Source: Saprospiraceae bacterium
Lineage (GTDB): Bacteria; Bacteroidota; Bacteroidia; Chitinophagales; Saprospiraceae
NCBI GenBank assembly: GCA_016716335.1
Contig: JADJWN010000020.1
Span: forward strand, 1 to 32,995
Length of the DNA: 32,995 nucleotides
Direction of reading: 5' to 3'
Positions 17,673 through 25,438 of this stretch are shown in pieces. The notes beneath the pieces are model-generated. The model was not told the DNA's origin. It worked only from the letters and a program-made list of their open reading frames with translations, and did not search any database. The position numbers were made by a program, and so were the translations under genes. Position 1 is the first letter of the stretch; every line of letters starts with the position of its first letter.

Positions 17673-19619
17673 TTAGAGCTCTCCAAATAAGTGGAATCCG
17701 TAAGGCTCAATCATCAGGTGCTCATAATCCGAGCCTATCTGAAAACTGCTACCTGTCCAATGATCATAGATTTCAGGTCCGAAAGGTCCATTCTGCTTGA
17801 AGGCATACCAGGTAATGGAGGTCTGATCTTTGGTAAAATTGAACACACAATAGAGTTTTTGACCATTCAATTCCCGGAGATAGATGGCTGCATGCTTGTT
17901 GAAAGTATGTATCCAGGTCAGATTTTTATGATCTGCCACCATAGACAGGCTTTTGCGCAACTGAATGAGTTTTTGTGTGGCCGTAAAAATCCGGTTTTCT
18001 ATGGTCCCTTCCTTAGTTCTGCGTTTGTTTCTGATCCAGTCCATCACAGGTCGGTGCATCCACCGGTTGTCATAGCTTTTTGCCGGATCCTGCATAAAGC
18101 TGTAGTCATTGCAATACCCCAGCTCATCCCCGTAAAAGAGCATTGGAATGCCTCCCAGAAACATACTGTGTGCCTGCATCATTGTAATTTTGCGGATGGA
18201 CTGTTCGATCACGCTTTCGTCCTGCCACTCCAATCCGAACTCAAGGCCGCACAGTGATGCCAGCGAGCCGCTGATCCGGGCATCCTGCGTCTTGGGATTT
18301 ACTGCAAACAGTGCTCCTTTGGCAGTAGAGCCCTGATACTGCCCTGAATAATAATTTTTCATAAACCTTCTGTGCTCATAGGGGCTGTATCCGGCTTCAA
18401 GTATGGCCTCATCTTCATAGCCCAACCCTATGTCGTCATGGCATCTCGTGTAGGTAATCCAGGTGGTGCCGAAAGGTTTCTGGAGGAGGTCATGCTGGGA
18501 TTTTATCATCACCGTGCTGTCACCTGTAGCCAGTGCATCCCATTGAAGTGCCATATGAGTGGCATTGTACGCCACATCACATTCCTTTCCGCTGTATTCA
18601 CCCGTTCCAAAATATCGCATGATTTCTTTGGGAGCTACTATAGCTTCGCCCAGTATCGCCATACCCGGTGTAGCCAGAGACACACATTTTTTTATCAATT
18701 GCAACAGGGTGTGTGCTTCAGGAAGATTCTGACAGGTTGTTCCGGTTTTTTTCCAGATAAATGCCGGAGCGTCTATACGTAATATATCCACGCCAAGATT
18801 GGCATAGAAAAAAATATTGTCCAGCATTTCGACAAATACTCTCGGATTGGTGAAGTTCAGATCCCACTGATAATAATTGAATACTGTCATCACCCATTTA
18901 TTGCATGCTTCTGACCAGGTAAAATTGCCGGGAGAGCTGTGCGGAAATATTTCAGGCATACTTTGTTCAAACTGATCGGGTATAGTCCTGTCATCATACA
19001 TATAGTAATATTCCATATACCGGGCATCCCCGTTTTTGGCTTTGACTGCCCACTCATGCCGGTCTGAAGTATGGTTGAGTACGATATCAAGCATCAGATA
19101 CATATTCCGCTCCAGCATAGCAGCCTGGAGGTTTTCGAGATCGGCCGTGGTACCGAATCTCTTATCCACTGTCCTGAAATCAGACACGGCATATCCTCCG
19201 TCACTTTCATCCGGGGGACTCTGCATCACCGGCATGAGGTGAAGAAAGTTCACACCCAGTTCTTCAAAATAATCCAGTTTGGATTCCAGTTTTTTCAGAT
19301 TACCGGCAAATCGGTCCACATACAGACTCATACCTGTGATCTTATTATCCAGAAACCAGGGTATATCACCGGCTTTGCGGCTGTCTCTCGCTTTGAGACT
19401 GTCTTTCCTTGTGCTGTAAGCCCGGATGATTGATTGTGCCAGATTGTCAAAGCTCTCATCCCTGTAGGTATGATGCTTATAGATGCTGTCATAGAGGTGA
19501 TGCATTTCCTCACATCCTGATATCATGCGTACATAAAATGCATTATCTGCACCTGCAATATCCAGATTTGCGCTTTTCAGCAGTTCGTTGACCCTTGTGG
19601 TAATTGATTCGTTCTGCAT
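17673..19619 (-). CDS. Amylosucrase (GH13 subfamily 4)
   Basis: This transglucosidase converts sucrose into alpha-1,4-glucan plus fructose (EC 2.4.1.4). At 648 residues it has the family length, including the helical N-terminal domain. Nucleophile Asp283 lies in GVDILRIDAPAF, acid/base Glu325 in AILGEAIVAP, and the transition-state stabiliser Asp in RCHDDIG (395-396). The residues that form the blocked sucrose pocket, Asp140 in SDGGYAVSDF and Arg519 in DNRWMHRPVMDW, match the Asp/Arg salt bridge known in Neisseria amylosucrase; this separates it from alpha-amylases and sucrose hydrolases. No signal peptide is present, so it is cytoplasmic. It lies 3 bp behind the repaired stop of the PfkB kinase, consistent with co-transcription and use of the released fructose. 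Confidence 0.92.
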   Translation of the reverse strand: MQNESITTRVNELLKSANLDIAGADNAFYVRMISGCEEMHHLYDSIYKHHTYRDESFDNLAQSIIRAYSTRKDSLKARDSRKAGDIPWFLDNKITGMSLYVDRFAGNLKKLESKLDYFEELGVNFLHLMPVMQSPPDESDGGYAVSDFRTVDKRFGTTADLENLQAAMLERNMYLMLDIVLNHTSDRHEWAVKAKNGDARYMEYYYMYDDRTIPDQFEQSMPEIFPHSSPGNFTWSEACNKWVMTVFNYYQWDLNFTNPRVFVEMLDNIFFYANLGVDILRIDAPAFIWKKTGTTCQNLPEAHTLLQLIKKCVSLATPGMAILGEAIVAPKEIMRYFGTGEYSGKECDVAYNATHMALQWDALATGDSTVMIKSQHDLLQKPFGTTWITYTRCHDDIGLGYEDEAILEAGYSPYEHRRFMKNYYSGQYQGSTAKGALFAVNPKTQDARISGSLASLCGLEFGLEWQDESVIEQSIRKITMMQAHSMFLGGIPMLFYGDELGYCNDYSFMQDPAKSYDNRWMHRPVMDWIRNKRRTKEGTIENRIFTATQKLIQLRKSLSMVADHKNLTWIHTFNKHAAIYLRELNGQKLYCVFNFTKDQTSITWYAFKQNGPFGPEIYDHWTGSSFQIGSDYEHLMIEPYGFHLFGEL

Positions 19620-19622
19620 GCT

Positions 19623-20620
19623 TTATTCATTAAAAATAGTGTTGGATAAATGTCTGAATGCCTCCATCGCTCCCATATACTCACAGGTACGGGCTCCGGC
19701 TTTATTAGCGTTAAATACGATTTTTTCCATTGATCCCGGCTCAGCCGGGTTATTATATCTTTCGGCAGCATTGTAAGCTGATACAAAACGGCTCCTACAA
19801 AAGCATCACCGGCACCTGTCGTATCCACCGGATTTACCGGGATACTTCCTATAATCTCTGTGTAATCTCCGACTCTTAGCAGCGTACCCTTATTACCCAG
19901 CGTGATACACAATACAGCATCACTCCATCGTTGCAGATGGATTACAGCCTCATTCAGAGTGCCCCTGCCACTGATCAGCAGGGCTTCCTCCTCACTGAGT
20001 TTTGCAAAATGGCATTGACTTAAAAAATGCAGAGACTTGTCCCTGAAAACATCCTGTCTGTCATGAAAGAGTAAGTGGCGGTAGTTGGGGTCAAAACTGA
20101 TGAACTTATCCGAATATTTAGCTTTTTCAAGCAGAGTGAGGTAAGTATCATGTAGCTCTCCGGGCAGGAAGGCTGTAGCTGAACCAAAGTGAAACACGTC
20201 AAATTGCTCTAAAGGAATAGAGGCAATATCTTCGCTGCTCAGATATCCGTCAGCACCCCTGCTGAAAACAAAATCCCTCTCTCCGTTTTCCATAAGTGAC
20301 ACAAAAGCCATAGTGGTAAAGTGCTGAGAATCCTCCGCAATATAACGGGTATCTACACCGCATTCTGACATGGTATTTTTAAGATGTTTGCCGAAAGGAT
20401 CCTTTCCGACTTTGGCAGCGATGGCGGTTTGCCCCCCCAGTGCAGCGATGGCAGCAGCCACATTGGCCGGAGCTCCTCCGGCTTTTTTGATAAAATGCTC
20501 GCCCCGGTCCAGACTTTTTCCCTTGTCTGTGCATATCATGTCTATGAGCAACTCACCGGCACACACAAAACTTTCATTATTTCTACCGCTTAAAATCGGT
20601 AGCAAAATAGTAAATGGCAT
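19623..20620 (-). CDS. PfkB-family sugar kinase, probable fructokinase, frameshifted
   Basis: Ribokinase-fold kinase. The N-terminal AGELLIDM, substrate motif GGAPANVAAAIAALGG and the ATP/anion-hole motif DTTGAGDAFVGA with catalytic Asp are intact. The frame breaks near the C-terminus. One extra base in the T6 run 19721-19726 (A-run on the coding strand) gives WKKIVFNANKAGARTCEYMG and a natural end at 19623, 3 bp before the amylosucrase ATG. The unrepaired frame would instead overlap amylosucrase. Fructose is inferred as substrate from that coupling; the PfkB family also includes other sugar kinases. The N-terminus before NNESFVCAGE is longer than usual, so the start may lie a few codons later. 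Confidence 0.85.
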
Positions 20621-20683
20621 TCAATACTTCAAGTACGGAGGATTGGATTTGTAAATTAATTATTCCGGTCCTCCATTCTCCTG

Positions 20684-20713
20684 CAAATATCACTTTGAAA
20701 AAGAACCAGGCAA
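20684..20713 (-). promoter_or_regulatory. Candidate promoter for pfkB-amylosucrase
   Basis: On the minus strand TTG (20713-20711), a 19-nt spacer and GATATTTG (20691-20684, 7 of 8 to TAnnTTTG) precede the kinase gene in the 102-bp gap after murQ. The leader downstream can fold through GGAGGACCGGA and TCCAATCCTCC (9 of 11 paired, positions 20674-20637). This suggests that the sucrose pair can be expressed separately from the murQ unit. Confidence 0.4.
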
Positions 20714-20722
20714 AGAAAAATT

Positions 20723-21532
20723 CTACATTCTGTAATACCGCTCAATGGCTTTTCTTACAGAGCCTTGCTCCATCAGCAGTCTTTTGGCTGCTTCGTAATC
20801 CAGCCCGGTGCGTTCTGCCACCTGTAGTACACCTCTGTCCACCAGCTTATGATTGGTGAGCTGCATATCTACCATTTTATTATCCAGGACCCTCCCGAGC
20901 CTGATCATGGTGGCTGTAGATATCATATTAAGTATGAGTTTCTGGGCGGTACCGGCTTTCATCCGGGTACTGCCGGTCACATATTCGGGGCCGGTGATGA
21001 CCTCTATGGGAAAATCCGCATATTTCGATACAGGTGCATTGGGATTGCATGAAATACTGCCTGTAACAATCCTGTGCTCCCGGGCTTTCTTCAGGCCATG
21101 CAGCACATATGGAGTAGATCCTGAAGCGGCGATACCTACAAGGACGTCTTTGGTATTGATGTCATACTCCAGAAGATCTTTCCAGGCTTGTTCGGTGTCA
21201 TCCTCTGCAAATTCCACTGCTTTTCTGATAGCTCCGTCGCCCCCGGCTATCAGACCGATAACCATATCAAAAGGCACCCCGAAAGTAGGCGGACACTCGG
21301 ATGCATCCACTATGCCCAAACGACCGCTCGTACCTGCACCGATATAAAACAACCTGCCGCCTGCCTTAAGTTTTTCTACAATCACATCAATTAAAGGAAT
21401 GAGATCAGGAATGACTTTCTCAACTGCAAAGGGTACTGTTTTATCTTCAGTATTGATGTCAGTGAGAATTTCTGCGGTACTTTTTTGCTCCAGGTGCCTG
21501 TATAAAGAGGGGGATTCAGTGATTTTTGTCAT
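20723..21532 (-). CDS. murQ: N-acetylmuramic acid 6-phosphate etherase
   Basis: This cytoplasmic SIS-domain lyase cleaves the D-lactyl ether of MurNAc-6-P to GlcNAc-6-P in peptidoglycan recycling. Key segments are GGRLFYIGAGTSGRLGIVDASECPPTFG with the catalytic Glu, IAGGDGAIRKAVEFAEDD, GIAASGSTPYVL, and the GPEYVTGSTRMKAGTAQK motif diagnostic of MurQ. The length of 269 residues is normal for Bacteroidota. Its ATG overlaps the repaired stop of the upstream symporter by ATGA (21529-21532), so the two are probably translationally coupled. Confidence 0.95.
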   Translation of the reverse strand: MTKITESPSLYRHLEQKSTAEILTDINTEDKTVPFAVEKVIPDLIPLIDVIVEKLKAGGRLFYIGAGTSGRLGIVDASECPPTFGVPFDMVIGLIAGGDGAIRKAVEFAEDDTEQAWKDLLEYDINTKDVLVGIAASGSTPYVLHGLKKAREHRIVTGSISCNPNAPVSKYADFPIEVITGPEYVTGSTRMKAGTAQKLILNMISTATMIRLGRVLDNKMVDMQLTNHKLVDRGVLQVAERTGLDYEAAKRLLMEQGSVRKAIERYYRM

Positions 21533-23021
21533 ACGCCTCGGTTATTTCTCATATTGATTACAGCAATAATATATAATCCTGCGAAAGTAATCAAACCATT
21601 CAAAGCTATAATCATATTTCCAAACTGAAATCCACCGAGCCACTGTGCAGATCTGCTGTCAATGATATACGAGATTACAGGAGCCAGCAGACAAACCAGC
21701 AGCACAGGCCACCCCGGCAGCTTACTGCGTGTGAGTATGGCAAAAGCAAAAGACCCAGAATGGGACCATACGTATATCCTGCTGCTTTAAAAAGATTGTT
21801 GATAATAGCGTCATTATTGAGACTGTGAAAAACGATAATCATAAGCATCAACACCACCGAAAAACCGATATGTACCCATTGACGGGTGCGGCTTTTGTCC
21901 TTTTCAGAAGCAGGTGATGCTTCCAGATTAAGTATATCTACACAAAATGAAGTGGTGAGAGCTGTGAGTGCAGAATCCGCACTGCTGTATGCCGCAGCAA
22001 TCAGACCGATGATGAACAATACACCCACAATGGGTGACATATACTGCAATGCAATGGTTGGATACAATTGATCCGTTTTGGCCGGTATGGGCACACCGGA
22101 TTGTGCTGCATATATATAAAGCATGGCACCGAGACCCAGAAAAAGCAGATTGGTAAATACCAGCACAACGCTGAAACTGAACATATTTTTCTGAGCGTCC
22201 CTCAGATTGCGGCAGGTGAGATTTTTCTGCATCATGTCCTGGTCCAGACCCGTCATTACCAACGCTATCAATGCCCCGGAAATAAACTGCTTGAAAAAAT
22301 TGTTAGGGTCATTCCAGCCTTTGTCAAAAAACCACATCCGGCTGTATTCGCTGTTTCGGATGGCGGGAATTATCTCACCCGGACTGAGAGAAAGTTGTTC
22401 TCCTATAAGGAGTATGGTGGCCAACACTGCCGACAGCATAAAAAAAGTCTGTAAGGTATCTGTGACCACTATGGTTTTTATGCCCCCCTTAAAGGTATAA
22501 ATCCAGATCAGCAGAATGGTCATAGCCACTGTAAAATTGAAGGAAAGACCTAAAGGCGCAAATACAAAACTATCCAGCACCAGTGCTACAAGGTACACTC
22601 TGAAGGCAGAACCCACCAACCTCGAAAGTATAAAATATCCTGCAGAAGTCTTGTATGCCCAGGGATTGAAACGTGCATTCAGATAGCCATAAATGGTAGT
22701 CAGATTGTACTTGTAATATAGAGGCATCAGGACAGTGGCAATGATAAAATATCCTGCCAGATAGCCATATACCATCTGCATGTAGGAGAATGCCATATTG
22801 GTTCCTCCTGCACCGACCACACCGGGGATGGAAATAAAGGTCACCCCTGAAAGACTGGCTCCTATCATCCCGAAAGCGACAAGATACCAGGGACTGTTTT
22901 TGTTGGCAGTAAAAAAAGTACGGTTATCTGCCTTGCCTGCTGTGAAAAATGAAATGGCAATCAGCAGCACGAAATAGCCGAGTATTATATACAGAATAGT
23001 CAATGGACTGATGGATTGCAT
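21529..23021 (-). CDS. Sodium:solute symporter (SSS family), frameshifted
   Basis: Inner-membrane Na+-coupled transporter with about 13 hydrophobic segments. SSS hallmarks include FTANKNSPWYLVAFGMIGAS, TFISIPG near the N-terminus, FKGGIKTIVVTDTLQ, and the Na-site-like AAAYSSADSALTALTTSF. The frame breaks in the A4 runs 21742-21751. One extra base gives GPILGLFAFAILTRSKLPGW plus two more helices, ending NMRNNRGV with a TGA that overlaps the murQ ATG. The ~497-residue repaired length fits the family. Linkage to murQ suggests MurNAc or a related sugar as substrate; this is inference, since SSS members also carry sialic acid, glucose and others. Confidence 0.88.
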
Positions 23022-23053
23022 GAACAGGTACTATGATTTTGACATAATCTGGT

Positions 23054-23536
23054 TCAGTTGTTTGCCGGTCCGATATTCAGTGTATAGCTGTATCCACCCT
23101 GCGGAGCGGGCATTTCGGGAGTCGGATCTGTTTTTATACTCGGCAAATAATTGTATTGGATCTGCAGCTCCCCTACCTGGCCGGCAGGTGGAAAATCTAC
23201 CTGAGGCACAGCATTCAGATGAAAATGGATACGGATGTTTTTGTGAAAAATCACCCTTAGATTCCTCGGAGTTTTGGGCACTTCAAATCTTAGTAATTTT
23301 ACCACCCTGATAGCTTCGGCGTCGCAATCCGGATGGAGCGATGATATGAGATGTACCTGCACCACTTCTCCTTTGTGATTGATATCATATCTGAGAGGCA
23401 CAGAGCCGGAAATACCCAGAGACCTTGCTGATTCGGGATATTTGAGTTCGGAAGCTATAAAAGCCCTGAGCGCAGCATCTCCGTCTTTGTAAAAAGGCTT
23501 CTTGAGAAACTGCTCATCTTTTTTTTCTTTTTTCAT
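23054..23536 (-). CDS. TonB C-terminal-domain-like protein without membrane anchor
   Basis: A 160-residue protein. FYKDGDAALRAFIASELKYP, ARSLGISGSVPLRYDINHKG and HPDCDAEAIRVVKLLRFEVP follow the TonB C-terminal pattern of Bacteroidota energy transducers. Unlike a true TonB it has no N-terminal transmembrane helix, no proline-rich spacer and no signal peptide; it begins MKKEKKDEQF. It also carries an extra tail with GGYSYTLNIG. Its ATG overlaps the stop of the upstream dehydrogenase gene (23533-23536), and the symporter begins 32 bp downstream. A role in energising an outer-membrane receptor seems unlikely without an anchor; no function is assigned. Confidence 0.75.
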   Translation of the reverse strand: MKKEKKDEQFLKKPFYKDGDAALRAFIASELKYPESARSLGISGSVPLRYDINHKGEVVQVHLISSLHPDCDAEAIRVVKLLRFEVPKTPRNLRVIFHKNIRIHFHLNAVPQVDFPPAGQVGELQIQYNYLPSIKTDPTPEMPAPQGGYSYTLNIGPANN

Positions 23537-24705
23537 TCTCCGGATTTATAAAACACTCTGTATATGGCATCCGCATAATCATCCGATATCAACACTGAAC
23601 CATCCGGCAGCATTTCTATATCCACCGGTCTGCCCCACACGTCATCGTTGGATGTATTAAGCCAGCCTGTGATGAATGGCCTGTGCTCACCGATACTCAT
23701 ATCCTCCTTTACCTGGGCAAAATATACATCATAACCAATCTTTCGGCTTCGGTTCCAGGATCCGTGCCGGGCTATCAGCAGTCCATTTTTATATGCAGCA
23801 GGAAAATTACTGCCGGTATAAAACTCGAGTCCGAGGGGTGCAGTATGAGGACCCAACTTCAATACAGGAGGTGTAAAATCACTGCAGGGTCGCTTAGAAC
23901 CAAACTCAGGATCCGGCACGTCTCCGGCATGACAATAAGGATAGCCGAAATGCATTCCCTCTTTGGGGGCATAATTCAGCTCACAATCCGGTATATCATC
24001 CCCCATCATATCTCTGCCATTGTCAGTAAACCATAATGCTCCGGTAGCGGGATGCCAGGTAAAGCCCACAGTATTGCGGATACCGCTATGCACTATTTCA
24101 AATCCACTGCCATCATCATTCAGGCGAGTAATTGTATTGTACACGGGGTTTTCAGATTCGCAGATATTGCAGGGAGCACCTACCGGTACATACAATTTAC
24201 CATCCGGTCCGAAGGCAATATATTTCCAGCCATGATGCTTGTCGGTGGGATACTTGTCATACACTACTTCGGGAGTGCCGGGATTATCCAATTTTTTATC
24301 AATGTCTCTGAAACGCAATATTCTGTTGACCTCGGCGATATACAGATCCCCGTCCTTCCATGCCACACCATTGGGCATATTTCCTCCTTCCAGCAGTATA
24401 TACACTTTGTCTGCTCTCATATCACCATCGGTATCTCTGAGTGCATATACCTTTCCTTCTGACCGGGTACTCACAAAGAGGGTTCCGGAAGGAGCATAGC
24501 AAAGCGACCGGGCATTTTTTATCCCCTCCGCATAGACGTCTATGCCAAAGCCTTCAGGCAGCACCAACCTGTCCAGTGGTAGCCCGCCTTCATACTTTTT
24601 GGCAAAAATGCGTACAGGTGGATTGATGCTGTATTTATACTTTACAAACCAGAGTATGCCGGCCAATACGATAAAAATAATGAGTGTCCACCTGAAAATT
24701 TTCAT
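23533..24705 (-). CDS. PQQ-type sugar (sorbosone) dehydrogenase-like beta-propeller protein
   Basis: A 390-residue protein with an N-terminal hydrophobic anchor or uncleaved signal (WTLIIFIVLAGILWFVKY). The six-bladed propeller follows the L-sorbosone/glucose dehydrogenase pattern: LPEGFGIDVYAEG, LRDTDGDMRADK, NMPNGVAWKDGDLYIAE, the HHGWKYIAFGPDGKLYVPVG segment with a likely catalytic His, GIRNTVGFTWHP, RHGSWNRSRKIGYDV and WGRPVDIEMLPDGSVLISDD. It probably faces the periplasm. Oxidation of a sugar with PQQ is the family prediction; the substrate is unknown. It is first of the tightly spaced minus-strand unit leading to murQ. Confidence 0.85.
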   Translation of the reverse strand: MKIFRWTLIIFIVLAGILWFVKYKYSINPPVRIFAKKYEGGLPLDRLVLPEGFGIDVYAEGIKNARSLCYAPSGTLFVSTRSEGKVYALRDTDGDMRADKVYILLEGGNMPNGVAWKDGDLYIAEVNRILRFRDIDKKLDNPGTPEVVYDKYPTDKHHGWKYIAFGPDGKLYVPVGAPCNICESENPVYNTITRLNDDGSGFEIVHSGIRNTVGFTWHPATGALWFTDNGRDMMGDDIPDCELNYAPKEGMHFGYPYCHAGDVPDPEFGSKRPCSDFTPPVLKLGPHTAPLGLEFYTGSNFPAAYKNGLLIARHGSWNRSRKIGYDVYFAQVKEDMSIGEHRPFITGWLNTSNDDVWGRPVDIEMLPDGSVLISDDYADAIYRVFYKSGE

Positions 24706-24731
24706 ATCATATATTGTCCTGAATGGAATGA

Positions 24732-24739
24732 CAAAGGTA
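24732..24739 (-). promoter_or_regulatory. Candidate -7 element for the dehydrogenase-murQ unit
   Basis: TACCTTTG on the minus strand is an exact TAnnTTTG, 26 nt before the ATG at 24705. No clear TTG at -33 is visible, so support is partial. Confidence 0.4.
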
Positions 24740-25438
24740 AAACAAATATCAGTCTTGCCTACTTAATAATATTGCGACCACTCAACAATAACATTGAAAA
24801 CCACATCTAAATGACTGATAATGTGGTTTATAAATTCATTCAAAAAAACAAACCATCAGAATCATCAAATACTGCAGGAATCTGATTGCCCAACTCATTA
24901 AGCATTGATGATGGATATATAAAAGAATGCATTCAAAGCTTATAACAGGTTTTAGCGAACTGTCTTCCAAACCTTGTATTATTTCAAGAAATATATACAA
25001 TCCTATTTTACAGTCTTTAACATAAAACCAATCATTTCAGGATTAAAAGAATAACCGGAGTAAATGATATAGAGGTGGTGTCTGAGCAACAGGCTTGTTG
25101 TTCATCACGTCGAGTAGTACCAAAATAAAAATACTCACATAAAAGAATTAAAAAAAATTATTAAAACATTGATATAAAAATATTTATAAATTAAATTTAT
25201 GCAAATATAATAAAATTTTTAATGCAATGTGTATAAAAACCAACATGTATGACTAAGGGTAAATGTTAAATCATGTGTCCAATATAAGTGTAATTAATAA
25301 TATATTATCTCATTCAGCGAACCTAAACCTGCTGCATCGGGAAGGTCAGACAAAATTACTAAAATGAAAACAAAAGCCTGAAACATGACTATTGACCTCA
25401 AAAGCAATTTGAATTTTCAGGATATACGACCCGGAATT
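24740..25438. other. Long AT-rich intergenic region
   Basis: Nearly 700 bp between divergent genes with no credible coding frame. It contains a dyad AAACCACAT / ATGTGGTTT (24798-24806 and 24821-24829, 14-nt loop) with no T-run on either side, so it is not a standard terminator. The stretch 25130-25320 is extremely AT-rich. Confidence 0.45.

Noticed and set aside
24798..24829. Rho-independent terminator in the long intergenic region
   Set aside because: The 9-bp arms are AT-rich, the loop is 14 nt and no T-run follows on either strand.
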